Positions 8,255 to 17,138 of a stretch of 26,203 bases of DNA are shown piece after piece (positions within the stretch are counted from its first letter, which is position 1; each line of letters opens with the position of its first letter). This DNA comes from a virus. Both the position numbers and the translations under genes were made by a program. The notes beneath the pieces are model-generated. The model saw only the letters and a list, made by a program, of their open reading frames with translations, ran no database searches and had not been told where the DNA came from. Location of the stretch: IMG/VR virus record IMGVR_UViG_3300009183_000326, positions 1 through 26,203 of that record; one strand, 5' to 3'.

Positions 8255-10636
8255 ATGACAGCCTCTTATCGGGACGGCATTGAAAATTACTATCAGCTTC
8301 CAGATGATATTGCGCCTGCTGGCAGTGAGCTAGTAGAAAGTGAGCTAATTGATTTTGCCACTGGAGTGCCTCTTATTGAAGAGCTTTCTCTGGAGCCGCT
8401 AATTGGTGACACGGAGGAGACAGTGGTCTTTACTAACAGGGGAAATTGCACGCCAGTGCTTGTGACGAACGATGAAGTTCGTCCTGCGCCAGTCATTATT
8501 ACAAACAGGGAGCAAAGTGAAGTGAGCACTAGCTTGCTTGGTATTCCCAAAGAAGAAACCGCATTGGTGCTTTTTGACACTGTAAATATTTATGGCGTGA
8601 ATAGTAAAGAATGGTCGAGCGGTCCTAATGTCGCTGGCTACGCTTATTATTATGATCCCGCCGAATATACTTTTGCAGGAGATTTTGGTTACTACTGGCG
8701 GCACCTACCGGTAGAGAGTGCCATTCAAGCTTATGTCTTTCCTCGCCCAACAGGCTTCGTCTACCCCATTGATGACAACACTGGACGTTTTCCTGGTGGT
8801 TATACCAATGGAACAATGACTGCATACTGGGAAAGCAAGAGAGCTTTTCGTTATCAGCCAGGACGAGTGACGGGCTTTACGCTAGGCGTGAGGATGTCCA
8901 CGGAAAGTGGTTATGACGGAGAAGTTATTCAATGGGGCTGCAGGAATGCTTATGGAGATGGTTATTTCTTTCAGCTAGAGAAAGGCACTGATTTATATAT
9001 TGTTCGCACTTCTCCTGACCTTGGCACGCTGAAGGTGCCTAGGGAGGAATGGAACGGCGATAAGGTGCAAGTGGGGGAAGGTAGTACGCAATGGGGCCTG
9101 GATTTGTCTCGCGTGACAATGTTCAAAATTGAATTTAGCTGGTATGGAGCCGTGGGCGCTAAGTTCTTAGCCTATGTGCCTGCTGGCAATGGAGAAGCAC
9201 GATGGGTGGTGTTGCATTACATTTCCGCTGAGAACCGCTTTGAATATCCCAGTCTGAGGAGTGCTTATCTTCGCTTGTTTACAAGTGCTGCTACCACTGC
9301 TGGCACTCAACAAGCTGCTTTTATTAATCTTTACGGCAGCAGCGTTTACATTGACGGCGGCGACAAAGGAACAGTCACGCTTGGCACGGCAGCTCTAGAG
9401 GCGCCTAAAGACATTAGCGCCACCAGTCGAAGCTTGCTGGGGCTAAATATCAAGGGCACCATCAATGGCGTGGATAATCAGAAGGCTGTCTATCCCGTTA
9501 GCTTGGCGGCATTTGCTTCTACGCCTGCCCGTTTCGATATCATCTTCAGGGGGAATAGCTGCGGCGGCGTGCAATATGGCTATGGCGAAGGCACAAGCTT
9601 ATCTCGTGGACTTAGCACTGCCATTACAGTGACGAAGATTGGCAATAATCAACTTGCCATTGCCAGTGGCACATTCCCTAATGTCAGCACCGAACTAACT
9701 GGTCCTACCACATATCTTTCAGGGAAGCGCGTGAGAGTGACTGGCGCTGGTATTTTCAATACGCACGTTACAACTATTAGCTCAGGACTTACAACTATCA
9801 CTACTGATCGTCCCATTCCTGATGGCACTACTTCCATTCGCTTGTCACGCTTTAATGCTTATGCTGTGGCGAATGCTGCCATTACTAGCGGCGTCACCTC
9901 TGGCAGCCTTCTAAGGCGCGACAACGACGGTTATTGGCGCGTAGGGCTATGGCCCCAGGCAAGTGGTGTTTACAACGGCACACAGCCCGTTGTATGGGCA
10001 GCAAGCTCGTATTCAGGATTGTCCTTTGACATTAATGGCAATGTAAATGGTGACCTGCGGCTTCCTATTGCTTTTGCTTGTAATGAAAGCTCGTCTTTTG
10101 CCATTGTCATTAATAGCGGTACACCTTCCTATAACATTTCAGCAGGCGGGAATAGTTTGACTGTTAGCGGCATTGCCAACCCTTGGCCTATTGCCATTGT
10201 CGCTGAACTAATGGACAGCTCCAATATTAGTGACGTGACTGTTCTTGAAGGGACAAACTTAACTACTGTTGGCAGTGGACTGACTAGAGCCGTGACAGCA
10301 TTTTCTGTTGTTAGCGGACTAACGGAAACAGCAGCTACAGGCGGTGCAAACTACACTGCGCATAAGTTTGAAAATGCTATTTCCGACCCATTGTCTGCAA
10401 CTTTGGTAGACAGGCAGGGAACTAAAGCTATGCCAACTGACAATAGAGTGGCAACATTCTTTATTGGTAGTGGTGAAACAAAGCAATTTGACCTCTCTAA
10501 TGTGTTCGGCCCTGATAAAATGTTTATAGCAGGCGTACCTGGATCGCAATTTAACACTGGAGCATTGTTTGTAATGGCCACTGCACGAGTTGGAAGTGGC
10601 ATTGCAAGCGCCATGCTTAACTGGGAGGAACAATGA
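8255..10636 (+). CDS. Tail fibre/adhesin-like protein, YQPGR paralog 2
   Basis: A 793-residue paralog of the preceding gene. Shared blocks in the same order are SEVSTSLLGIP (about 88-98), RYQPGR (about 198-203), VTMFKIEFSWYGAVG (about 287-301), GEARWV, YIDGGDKGT (about 365) and a final NWEEQ. It differs by a longer N-terminus and an insertion of about 200 residues (about 425-640) rich in Ser, Thr and Gly, which probably adds beta domains. Some DNA is still identical between the copies (for example CGTTATCAGCCAGGACGAGT), pointing to a tandem duplication followed by divergence. The last codons (TGG GAG GAA CAA TGA) contain the SD and overlap the next start as ATGA. Confidence 0.65.
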   Translation: MTASYRDGIENYYQLPDDIAPAGSELVESELIDFATGVPLIEELSLEPLIGDTEETVVFTNRGNCTPVLVTNDEVRPAPVIITNREQSEVSTSLLGIPKEETALVLFDTVNIYGVNSKEWSSGPNVAGYAYYYDPAEYTFAGDFGYYWRHLPVESAIQAYVFPRPTGFVYPIDDNTGRFPGGYTNGTMTAYWESKRAFRYQPGRVTGFTLGVRMSTESGYDGEVIQWGCRNAYGDGYFFQLEKGTDLYIVRTSPDLGTLKVPREEWNGDKVQVGEGSTQWGLDLSRVTMFKIEFSWYGAVGAKFLAYVPAGNGEARWVVLHYISAENRFEYPSLRSAYLRLFTSAATTAGTQQAAFINLYGSSVYIDGGDKGTVTLGTAALEAPKDISATSRSLLGLNIKGTINGVDNQKAVYPVSLAAFASTPARFDIIFRGNSCGGVQYGYGEGTSLSRGLSTAITVTKIGNNQLAIASGTFPNVSTELTGPTTYLSGKRVRVTGAGIFNTHVTTISSGLTTITTDRPIPDGTTSIRLSRFNAYAVANAAITSGVTSGSLLRRDNDGYWRVGLWPQASGVYNGTQPVVWAASSYSGLSFDINGNVNGDLRLPIAFACNESSSFAIVINSGTPSYNISAGGNSLTVSGIANPWPIAIVAELMDSSNISDVTVLEGTNLTTVGSGLTRAVTAFSVVSGLTETAATGGANYTAHKFENAISDPLSATLVDRQGTKAMPTDNRVATFFIGSGETKQFDLSNVFGPDKMFIAGVPGSQFNTGALFVMATARVGSGIASAMLNWEEQ
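10623..10629 (+). promoter_or_regulatory. Shine-Dalgarno embedded in the WEEQ C-terminus codons
   Basis: GGGAGGA lies three bases before the ATG at 10633 and is formed by the Trp-Glu-Glu codons that end the upstream gene. It supports the overlapping start at 10633. Confidence 0.6.
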
Positions 10637-12459
10637 CACTTCCAGGACTTGTTGCTGCGAATAATCTTTCGGATGTTGTTGACAGGGAAAGAGCTTGGGA
10701 TAATTTGGGCAGTAGCGTTTCAACTGATATTCCCATTCCATCGCCATCTTTAGACTTAAATTTTGCAGCAAACAAGAGCCTTGTTGATGACATTAGCGGT
10801 AATAATTTAATCACTTTTTCAAGGGCTTCCACTGGCACTTTTGTTGGCAGCAATGGACTAATTCAGACCGCCACAAGTGGTGCGCCACGGTTCGATCACA
10901 ACCCCGCGACGGGGGAAAGCCTTGGGCTGTTGGTGGAGGAGGCGAGGACGAATTTGTTGCTGCGGAGTGAGGAAATTAACAACATTGCATGGTCGGCTAG
11001 CCTAGTACCCACTCCATCAGCCAATACAACCACGGCCCCTGACAATACAGTAACCGCTGAAACAATATCCGTGGCGGTTAGCGGCAACAACAGAGAAGTT
11101 GGTCAAGCATTTACATCAATAGCAGGCACAACATATTCATTTAGTTTCTTTGTTAAAGCAGGCACCACCTCATGGTGCTACCTTATCTTTAGCGACCGAA
11201 CTGCACATTCTAATGGCTGGTATTTTAACGTAACTAATGGAGCGGTAGGAGGAGTAAGCGGATTAAGTGCCGGTACAAACGTCACTCGGGTGTCTAGTAC
11301 AATTTTGCCAGCCGCCAACGGTTTCTGGAGGTGCCAAGTCACTTTGACCGTTGCCGATTCTGCAATCTATTATGCAACGGTAGGTGTTGTTGCCGCAAAC
11401 AATAATGCTGGCGCTGCAGCAGGAAACACAATTTTTGTCTGGGGCGCCCAACTAGAAGCCGGCGCCTTCCCCACCTCCTACATCCCCACCGTCGCATCTA
11501 CTGTCACCCGCGCTGCTGATGTGGCGAGCATTACGGGGGCTAATTTTAGCAGTTGGTATAATCAAGGTGCTGGCACTTTGTTTTTAGATGTAAAAAGTGA
11601 CCAAGGACTAATTTCTGTTTTTGCTCTTGCGCAGACAGCCGCTGGCCTAGATCCACGAGTTTTACAACTTGGGAATGGAGTTACTGCAGACAGAGCTGAG
11701 GCGTATTCCTCTGCAGGATATTCATTGATTTTTACGGGATATGGCGGATTAAACGTCAGAATGAAAATGGCGAATGCGCAGCAATTAAACGATGCAGGTT
11801 TTTCTGTTAATGGAGCAACTGCATTAACTGACACTTCTTTTGCTCCTCCATCTGTTAATCGTCTAAACATTGGCTTCATAACTGGAGTTAGCGCACCCAC
11901 ACGAAGAGCCACTTTTTCGCGCTTAACTTACTACCCTGTCCGCCTTTCCAACTTAACTCTTGAATATCTGACTTCAGCTTCTGGCTCCCCATCCTCCACC
12001 ACATATCCATACACCTTCACCATCAAAGGCAAAGACACTCTTGCGCTCAATAGCGTAAGCAATGCCTCCACTCGTGATTTCGTCTTCATCAAGGGGCTTA
12101 GCGCTTCTGCACAGTCTCGTCTAACCACTGCAGCTCAGCAAGTTGCATCAGGCACGGTCTTTCAAGATGCGGCAATGCTCAAAGCATCGCCCACTACTAG
12201 CGGCAACTATCTCTTCTCCTCAGGAATTACGCTCAGCGGCGTCTCTACGCGCATCAACGGCACTCCTGCCTTATCCATCGCTACTTCCCCCTTTAGTGGC
12301 TCCACTGCCACTGCTAGCATCCTCTTAAGGGAACTACAACCACAGACCAACTGGCGCATCACGGAACCAATGCCTTCTGGCACCATTGCATCTCCTGAAT
12401 TTGCCATTCCTTTTGAAACAAACGATTTCGTACTGTTTATGAAAGCAGGACAGAACTAA
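10633..12459 (+). CDS. Tail fibre protein with NLSD anchor and CBM/lectin-like module
   Basis: A 608-residue protein. Residues 10-26 are NNLSDVVDRERAWDNLG, a variant of the NLSD...NLG motif found near the N-terminus of many tail fibre proteins. From about 45 to 440 lies the widespread phage module whose landmarks are SRASTGTFVG (about 65), GLLVEEARTNLLL (about 98-110), FVWGAQLEAG (about 268-277), FPTSYIPTVASTVTRAADV, and a closing YYPVRLSNLTLEYLT. I read it as carbohydrate-binding/concanavalin-like. The remaining C-terminus (about 450-608) is a Ser/Thr-rich beta region. The gene at 14542 encodes a second copy of the module. Adhesion to host surface glycans is the likely role. Confidence 0.72.
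   Translation: MTLPGLVAANNLSDVVDRERAWDNLGSSVSTDIPIPSPSLDLNFAANKSLVDDISGNNLITFSRASTGTFVGSNGLIQTATSGAPRFDHNPATGESLGLLVEEARTNLLLRSEEINNIAWSASLVPTPSANTTTAPDNTVTAETISVAVSGNNREVGQAFTSIAGTTYSFSFFVKAGTTSWCYLIFSDRTAHSNGWYFNVTNGAVGGVSGLSAGTNVTRVSSTILPAANGFWRCQVTLTVADSAIYYATVGVVAANNNAGAAAGNTIFVWGAQLEAGAFPTSYIPTVASTVTRAADVASITGANFSSWYNQGAGTLFLDVKSDQGLISVFALAQTAAGLDPRVLQLGNGVTADRAEAYSSAGYSLIFTGYGGLNVRMKMANAQQLNDAGFSVNGATALTDTSFAPPSVNRLNIGFITGVSAPTRRATFSRLTYYPVRLSNLTLEYLTSASGSPSSTTYPYTFTIKGKDTLALNSVSNASTRDFVFIKGLSASAQSRLTTAAQQVASGTVFQDAAMLKASPTTSGNYLFSSGITLSGVSTRINGTPALSIATSPFSGSTATASILLRELQPQTNWRITEPMPSGTIASPEFAIPFETNDFVLFMKAGQN
10909..10949 (+). repeat. 41-bp exact repeat, copy 1 (block A)
   Basis: This stretch, starting ACGGGGGAAAGCCTTGGGC, is identical to 14722-14762. 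Both encode the GESLGLLVEEART motif. The flanking sequence of the two genes has diverged strongly. Confidence 0.9.
11434..11538 (+). repeat. 105-bp near-exact repeat, copy 1 (block B)
   Basis: By eye this block matches 15208-15312 at 99 of 105 positions. It encodes FVWGAQLEAG through the VTRAADVASITG region. It includes exact runs of 26, 25 and 39 bases and is more GC-rich than its surroundings. Confidence 0.88.
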
Positions 12460-13775
12460 TGACGCAGCAATACGGTTTTCGTACAACAAGCAATCTGTCA
12501 GAAGTGCTGGACAGGAATGTCTGCCTGGATAATCTTGGCATTGATAGGCGCGACTTAGCTTTGCTTGTTGGCACGTCTGATTCAGGAGTGGTTGAAAGCG
12601 ACTACCAGGCCATTATTGGACTGTCCAGCAGCTTAGAGCAGCAAATTGTTGCACTTAGTAGTGGTGCGACTGTTTCACTGTCTGGCATTAGTGCAAGGGC
12701 CTCACGCTTTGGAGATACTTTTACTGGCGCCGTCTTTGCCAATATCATCAATAACGATCGTCCATATACCACGCAAAGCGGCGTAATTATTGGCCCCTCG
12801 ACAGTCTCATACTTTTCGCCATCAGCAAGTGGCTTGTTCTCTTCTGGAGGAGAATACAAGCTAGGCCCCGTTACTGCCGCCACCATCCAGTCAAGCGGCA
12901 TCAATTACACGGGCACACTGGCTCAATGGGGCAGTCAGTTTGTGCGCTATAAGAATTTTCTTCAACTACAAGAACAGCCATCATGGACTGTTCGGCGCGT
13001 ACCATTGTTTCTTCCTCCGCCCACGGCAATTTCTGGTTGCGTAATGTGGCTGGATGCTGAATACAGCGAGGTTAATTTGGATGGAAGCAATGGCGTGATT
13101 CAATGGAAAGGCGTAGGGAGTGGGCCAGTAGCAGCGCAAACCACTAGCGGCAATCGTCCCATTTATACAACGAATGTAATGAATGGCAAGCCTGCCATTC
13201 GCTTTGATGGTACTAATGACAGTTTAAGCATGGGGAATCTTGGCTACCTGGCACCTTCTGCAGCAACTATTGTCATGAAAGTGCGCGTGTTGGATGGTGA
13301 TTACAACATCTTTAGCACCTTAAATAATGCGGCATGTAGGTGGAACGATGGCGGGCGGAATATTGATCTAGGTGTGTTTACCACTACTGTGCAAGCCAAT
13401 ATGGCTCTAGGCTTGGCAGAGAATAATGGCACTTACACTTTCGCCGTAAGAGCAAGCGCTGCTTACGGCTTGGAGATTAGAGAAAATAGCGTGCGATTGG
13501 ACTATAAAAGCACAGGCTTCACTTACACAGGAGGAGACACCTACATCCTCGGCAGTGCTCCTGGCGGCGGTGGTGCAATGAACGGTGACATTCATTCATT
13601 CGCTTTCTTTAATAGAGTGTTGAGTGACAAAGAACTACGCACCGTGGAAGAATACTTCGCTTGGCGCTATGATGGCGTATATGACCCTGACCGCATTCAA
13701 ACTCTGCAGTTGGAAGACTTTGCTTCCATTGAGCTTGAAGATAGCGTCGGCGGCAATAATCCGCTAGAGGCTTGA
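12459..13775 (+). CDS. Tail fibre protein with NLSE anchor and LamG-like domain
   Basis: A 438-residue protein starting at a TAATG junction. Residues 13-28 (NLSEVLDRNVCLDNLG) are a variant of the NLSD...NLG anchor motif. A Ser-rich linker with SGI/SGA repeats follows. Residues about 190-415 look like a LamG/concanavalin A-like jellyroll: ISGCVMWLDAEYSEVNLDGS, PAIRFDGTNDSLSMG, then GDIHSFAFFNRVLSDKEL and the closing EYFAWRYDG helix. Such domains commonly bind glycans. The C-terminal tail is acidic. It probably belongs to the same fibre complex as its neighbours, but direct receptor binding is an inference. Confidence 0.72.
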   Translation: MTQQYGFRTTSNLSEVLDRNVCLDNLGIDRRDLALLVGTSDSGVVESDYQAIIGLSSSLEQQIVALSSGATVSLSGISARASRFGDTFTGAVFANIINNDRPYTTQSGVIIGPSTVSYFSPSASGLFSSGGEYKLGPVTAATIQSSGINYTGTLAQWGSQFVRYKNFLQLQEQPSWTVRRVPLFLPPPTAISGCVMWLDAEYSEVNLDGSNGVIQWKGVGSGPVAAQTTSGNRPIYTTNVMNGKPAIRFDGTNDSLSMGNLGYLAPSAATIVMKVRVLDGDYNIFSTLNNAACRWNDGGRNIDLGVFTTTVQANMALGLAENNGTYTFAVRASAAYGLEIRENSVRLDYKSTGFTYTGGDTYILGSAPGGGGAMNGDIHSFAFFNRVLSDKELRTVEEYFAWRYDGVYDPDRIQTLQLEDFASIELEDSVGGNNPLEA

Positions 13776-13780
13776 GCTAA

Positions 13781-14542
13781 ATGACAAAAATTTCTCAGCT
13801 TACTGATATTGGCGCTAACTTAGCGGCGGGCGACGAATTTATCATTCGTGACGTAAGTGATGCTTCCACGCCTAATAAGAAAGTAACGGCTAGTGGCTTC
13901 TTTAATGTGGCCACTGCTTTGGGCTTTACGGGCCTGGACACTATTGTTGCAGGCGTGTCTAATGAAGCCAAAGTACAAGTGTTTGCAAGTGGCGTATTGG
14001 GACGCGCTGACACTACCATTAGCGGCGTCATCCCTGCTAGTACAACAATTTCAGGTTATTTTGAAAATGCTAGTGGCACTGTTGGAGGCACGCTCTTTCC
14101 CGTTGTAACGCAAACTGATATTGGCACTGCTCCTAATCAAGTGCCATTAAACGGTCAGTTGGGAGACATGGCTTTTGTCTCATATCCATTTTGGCGGGGC
14201 GGCACTGATACTACCACTACTAGCGGCGTTGTCACCATTGATGCTTTGTCTTTTGAACGCTTTAACTATACGGCTTCAATGGCTACAGGCGTTACTGTGA
14301 ATTTCAGTAATTTAACGAATGGACGAGAAATAAAGCTTTACGTGCGCAATACTAATGCCACTGCACGCCCTATAAGCGTTGCTGCATCTACTAGTGGCAC
14401 TGGTCATGTTGGCGTTAATTTAGCTCCTGGAAGCCCTCCAGGCGGCGCATCAGTTAGTGGCATTACGCTTTCTGGTTCCACTGGCACGGCTATGGTGTGG
14501 GTGGGAAATATTAATGGCACCATCGCTGGAGGCTTCTTCTAA
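13781..14542 (+). CDS. Tail fibre-associated protein with KISQLTD anchor motif
   Basis: A 253-residue protein. The N-terminal TKISQLTDIGANLAAGDEF followed by IIRDVSD and a KKVTASGF segment (about 2-42) is a common phage fibre N-terminal motif. The rest is Gly/Thr/Ser-rich beta structure with SGV/SGI repeats, ending in GGFF. The C-terminal half (about 150-253: FERFNYTASMATGVTVNFSN, then GREIKLYVRN) resembles small end-cap domains of phage fibres. The last codons supply GGAGG nine bases before the next ATG. The function as a fibre tip or connector is inferred. Confidence 0.62.
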   Translation: MTKISQLTDIGANLAAGDEFIIRDVSDASTPNKKVTASGFFNVATALGFTGLDTIVAGVSNEAKVQVFASGVLGRADTTISGVIPASTTISGYFENASGTVGGTLFPVVTQTDIGTAPNQVPLNGQLGDMAFVSYPFWRGGTDTTTTSGVVTIDALSFERFNYTASMATGVTVNFSNLTNGREIKLYVRNTNATARPISVAASTSGTGHVGVNLAPGSPPGGASVSGITLSGSTGTAMVWVGNINGTIAGGFF

Positions 14543-15768
14543 TGTCTATTAAGCGTTTTTTCCCTAATACTCGCCCCACGCTAGATCTTAATTTTGCTGC
14601 TACTAAGCGCTTAGATCCTCGCATTACTTATACGAGGGCATCTACTGGCACTTTCGTGGGCTCAGATGGCCTCATTCAAGGTGCTGCTGTTAATCAGGCG
14701 CGGTTTGAACATAATCCGACAACGGGGGAAAGCCTTGGGCTGTTGGTGGAGGAGGCGAGGACTAACCTTGCGCTGTATAGCGAGCAGATTAACGATGCCA
14801 GTTGGGCGAAGCAGGATGCCACGGTCACAGCAAACTCTGCGGTGAGTCCAGATGGCACAACAACTGCTGATTTAATCTATCCAAGCACAACTGGTTCAAT
14901 TCGATATGTTAATAAATCAGTTGGTATTTCAAGTAGTATTACCACTATGTCTTTCTTTGTAAAGGCGTCGGGATTTACTCGCTGTTATTTACTTGGTGGC
15001 ACCACATCTCTTGGCGCATGGTTTGATCTTTCTGCTGGCACTGTTGGTACGGTTACAGCCAACTGTTCAGCAACCATTCAAGCTTTTGCAAATGGTTGGT
15101 TTCGCTGTTCTCTCACTCAACCAGCTACAACCAATCCGTATATCAGCATTGGTCCATGTGACGCAAATAATAGTTTTGTTGCAACCGCTTCATCCACTAA
15201 TGGAATCTTTGTCTGGGGCGCCCAACTAGAAGCAGGCTCCTTCCCCACCTCCTACATCCCCACTGTGGCGTCCACTGTCACCCGCGCTGCTGATGTGGCG
15301 AGCATTACGGGGACTAACTTTTCGAGTTGGTATAACCAGAGTCAAGGGACGCTGTTTTGTTCCTTTCCAACGGCAAAACAAGATGCAAGTGGGTCTACTT
15401 TATCCATAGTTGCGTTAAATGACAATACCGATAATGAACATGTTGGCATATCTAGGAACTATGATCCTTTGCAGTTAAACGTTAACATTGTAACTGGATA
15501 CATTGCGCAATCATCGTTTACTTTTTATCCCATACCATACGGTATCAAAAAAGTTGCATTGGGTTTAGCTGCAAATAATTCCATATGCGTCGTAGATGGA
15601 ACCACGTCTGCTGTTGACACATCTATTTCTATGCCTAGTCCGAATCAACTTTTGCTAGGCACGGACACTGGCTATACCAACTACGCCCTAAACGGCACCA
15701 TCGCCTGCCTCGCTTTCTACCCCGTCCGTCTCCCCGACGCTCAACTCCAGGCCCTCACCGCCACCTAA
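14542..15768 (+). CDS. Tail fibre protein, second CBM/lectin-like module copy
   Basis: A 408-residue protein made almost only of the module found in the gene at 10633: TRASTGTFVG (31-40), GLLVEEARTNLALYSEQIN (about 68-86), FVWGAQLEAG (about 223-232), FPTSYIPTVASTVTRAADV, SSWYNQSQGTLF, and the closing FYPVRLPDAQLQALT. It lacks the NLSD anchor and the long C-terminal region. Blocks A and B are nearly identical in DNA to the other copy, whereas the stretch between them is quite different. It starts at a TAATG junction with GGAGG upstream. It is probably a free-standing glycan-binding protein or a partner of the longer copy. Confidence 0.7.
   Translation: MSIKRFFPNTRPTLDLNFAATKRLDPRITYTRASTGTFVGSDGLIQGAAVNQARFEHNPTTGESLGLLVEEARTNLALYSEQINDASWAKQDATVTANSAVSPDGTTTADLIYPSTTGSIRYVNKSVGISSSITTMSFFVKASGFTRCYLLGGTTSLGAWFDLSAGTVGTVTANCSATIQAFANGWFRCSLTQPATTNPYISIGPCDANNSFVATASSTNGIFVWGAQLEAGSFPTSYIPTVASTVTRAADVASITGTNFSSWYNQSQGTLFCSFPTAKQDASGSTLSIVALNDNTDNEHVGISRNYDPLQLNVNIVTGYIAQSSFTFYPIPYGIKKVALGLAANNSICVVDGTTSAVDTSISMPSPNQLLLGTDTGYTNYALNGTIACLAFYPVRLPDAQLQALTAT
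14722..14762 (+). repeat. 41-bp exact repeat, copy 2 (block A)
   Basis: Identical to 10909-10949. It lies at the equivalent codons of the second CBM-like gene. Confidence 0.9.
15208..15312 (+). repeat. 105-bp near-exact repeat, copy 2 (block B)
   Basis: Matches 11434-11538 with six differences counted by eye, at the equivalent codons of the second CBM-like gene. Confidence 0.88.
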
Positions 15769-15773
15769 TTCCC

Positions 15774-16085
15774 ATGACTAACCGCCTCCGCTTTCCCGAC
15801 GAGACTACGTTCCGTTCTGCCTCATATGTTGCTGGCTTCTATAACGAGCCAGAAGGCGATAATCCTGGCGGTTACATCCAGTACACGCATGACCACGCCA
15901 TGGACATTGCTGGCATTCTTTACAATGATGATGCCATTGTCGATCCTGAAACTGGAAAGATCACTTCTCCTGCCACTCCCATGGAAGGCTGGCATGTTAA
16001 TTTTATTGGCACGCTTCCTGATGGTTGGGACGATTATCTAGTGGCGCCTCGTAATCCTCGTCATAAATTCGCAGGAGACAGCTAA
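15774..16085 (+). CDS. Hypothetical protein (103 aa) in the fibre array
   Basis: A 103-residue protein of unknown family. It is acidic and rich in Asp, Pro, Gly, Trp and Tyr (RFPDETTFRSASYV, YIQYTHDHAMDIAGIL, MEGWHVNFIGTLPDGWDDY). It has no membrane segment and no catalytic motif that I recognise. It starts six bases after the CBM-like gene without an evident SD and ends at a TAATG junction with an NLSD-anchor gene, so it is probably a small structural or adaptor protein of the fibre complex. Confidence 0.65.
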   Translation: MTNRLRFPDETTFRSASYVAGFYNEPEGDNPGGYIQYTHDHAMDIAGILYNDDAIVDPETGKITSPATPMEGWHVNFIGTLPDGWDDYLVAPRNPRHKFAGDS

Positions 16086-16609
16086 TGACAAGAGGGCTCG
16101 TTCGTAAGAATAATCTTTCCGACTTGCCCTCTGCAGAGCAAGCCAGAATTAATCTTGGATTAGCCACTGCTGATTACAATCGCATTCGTGGACTGTTTAC
16201 CAGCGCAGGCGTGAGCAATGTAGACGTGCAGCGCATCGCTAGGTCCACAAGCAATTTCCAAGGGCAAATCAACGGGCTCACTGCTACGCTTTCTGGCATC
16301 ATCCCATCGTTGTATGTTTCCCGTAGTGGGGACACTATTTCTGGCTCGTGGGCTAACACTGGTTACATTCAGTCAGGAAGCCTCGTGCAAAGCGGCGTAA
16401 CGCTTAGCGGCTCTTCTGACAGTCTCTTTACGCTCACCGTCTCAGGACTGTCCTACGCGCTGTCTACAAGCACGTTAACGACGAATGCAGGCTTAACAGT
16501 ACAGGGACTAAGGGACAATGGGGGCGTAATATTTGCGAGTGGAGTAGTCGCCAATAAGCGGGTGCCAATAAATATTAATGGCAGACCGTATTTCTTGGAG
16601 GCAGGCTAA
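16085..16609 (+). CDS. Short tail fibre protein with NLSDL...NLGL anchor motif
   Basis: A 174-residue protein. Residues 9-26 (NNLSDLPSAEQARINLGL) are the clearest example in the window of the fibre N-terminal motif also present at 10633 and 12459. A helical stretch follows (about 28-60), then SG-rich repeats of the TLSG/SGSW/LSGSS type that suggest a trimeric beta fibre. No receptor-binding domain is obvious, so it may be a fibre shaft or tip connector. GGAGG in its last codons precedes the next TAATG start. Confidence 0.66.
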   Translation: MTRGLVRKNNLSDLPSAEQARINLGLATADYNRIRGLFTSAGVSNVDVQRIARSTSNFQGQINGLTATLSGIIPSLYVSRSGDTISGSWANTGYIQSGSLVQSGVTLSGSSDSLFTLTVSGLSYALSTSTLTTNAGLTVQGLRDNGGVIFASGVVANKRVPININGRPYFLEAG

Positions 16610-17106
16610 TGCAAATCATTCTTCATCTTGGCGGCACTCCTGAAAGGGCTGAAACAGCAGCTCGATTAGCCGCATCAATGCCTGACAGCGTGGTGGTAGT
16701 GTCGTCTGAAGGGGATGGTTTCTATCAATGGTATGACGCGGCTGGCATTGCTCGTGAGCGTATCATCGTAGACAACGCAGCGTGGGACACTGTTACTAAT
16801 TTCACCCACACTTACAAGCTGCTAAAAAGCTTAAACTGTTCGCGCCTATATGTGGTGACCAGTTTCTTCCATTGCTATCGTTCAATGCTTATTGCACTAG
16901 CCTGTTGGGGCGGAAGAGTGCCTATTTACATGGTGCCTCACGGCACTGGCATTAATGAAGCGGACGAAGGTTTTGCCAAGGTAGATTTCTTTCGCGCATT
17001 ATGCTGGCGACTGTTCGGCTTTGTTCTCTTCTATAAGAAAACCAGAGAGGAGCGTCAACCAGGATTTAAGACTAGCGACGAACATGGTCGTGAAATCGGC
17101 TTTTAG
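16609..17106 (+). CDS. DUF218 / YdcF-SanA-like protein
   Basis: A 165-residue protein matching the DUF218 (YdcF/SanA-like) fold: LHLGGTPERAETAARLAA at the N-terminus (6-23), VVVVSSEGDG (28-37), ERIIVDNAAWDTVTNF (50-65) and RLYVVTSFFHCYRSMLIAL (79-97). Bacterial relatives are linked to envelope or peptidoglycan integrity, and E. coli YdcF binds S-adenosylmethionine; the reaction is not settled. The segment at about 127-142 (FFRALCWRLFGFVLFY) is hydrophobic and could touch a membrane. Its position among tail fibre genes, with a TAATG overlap and an SD inside the previous gene, is unusual for an enzyme. Possibilities are host-envelope modification or glycan editing of virions; neither is shown. 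Confidence 0.75.
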   Translation: MQIILHLGGTPERAETAARLAASMPDSVVVVSSEGDGFYQWYDAAGIARERIIVDNAAWDTVTNFTHTYKLLKSLNCSRLYVVTSFFHCYRSMLIALACWGGRVPIYMVPHGTGINEADEGFAKVDFFRALCWRLFGFVLFYKKTREERQPGFKTSDEHGREIGF

Positions 17107-17138
17107 GTCTTAAGCTTTATAGGCATTTTCATTTGGCA

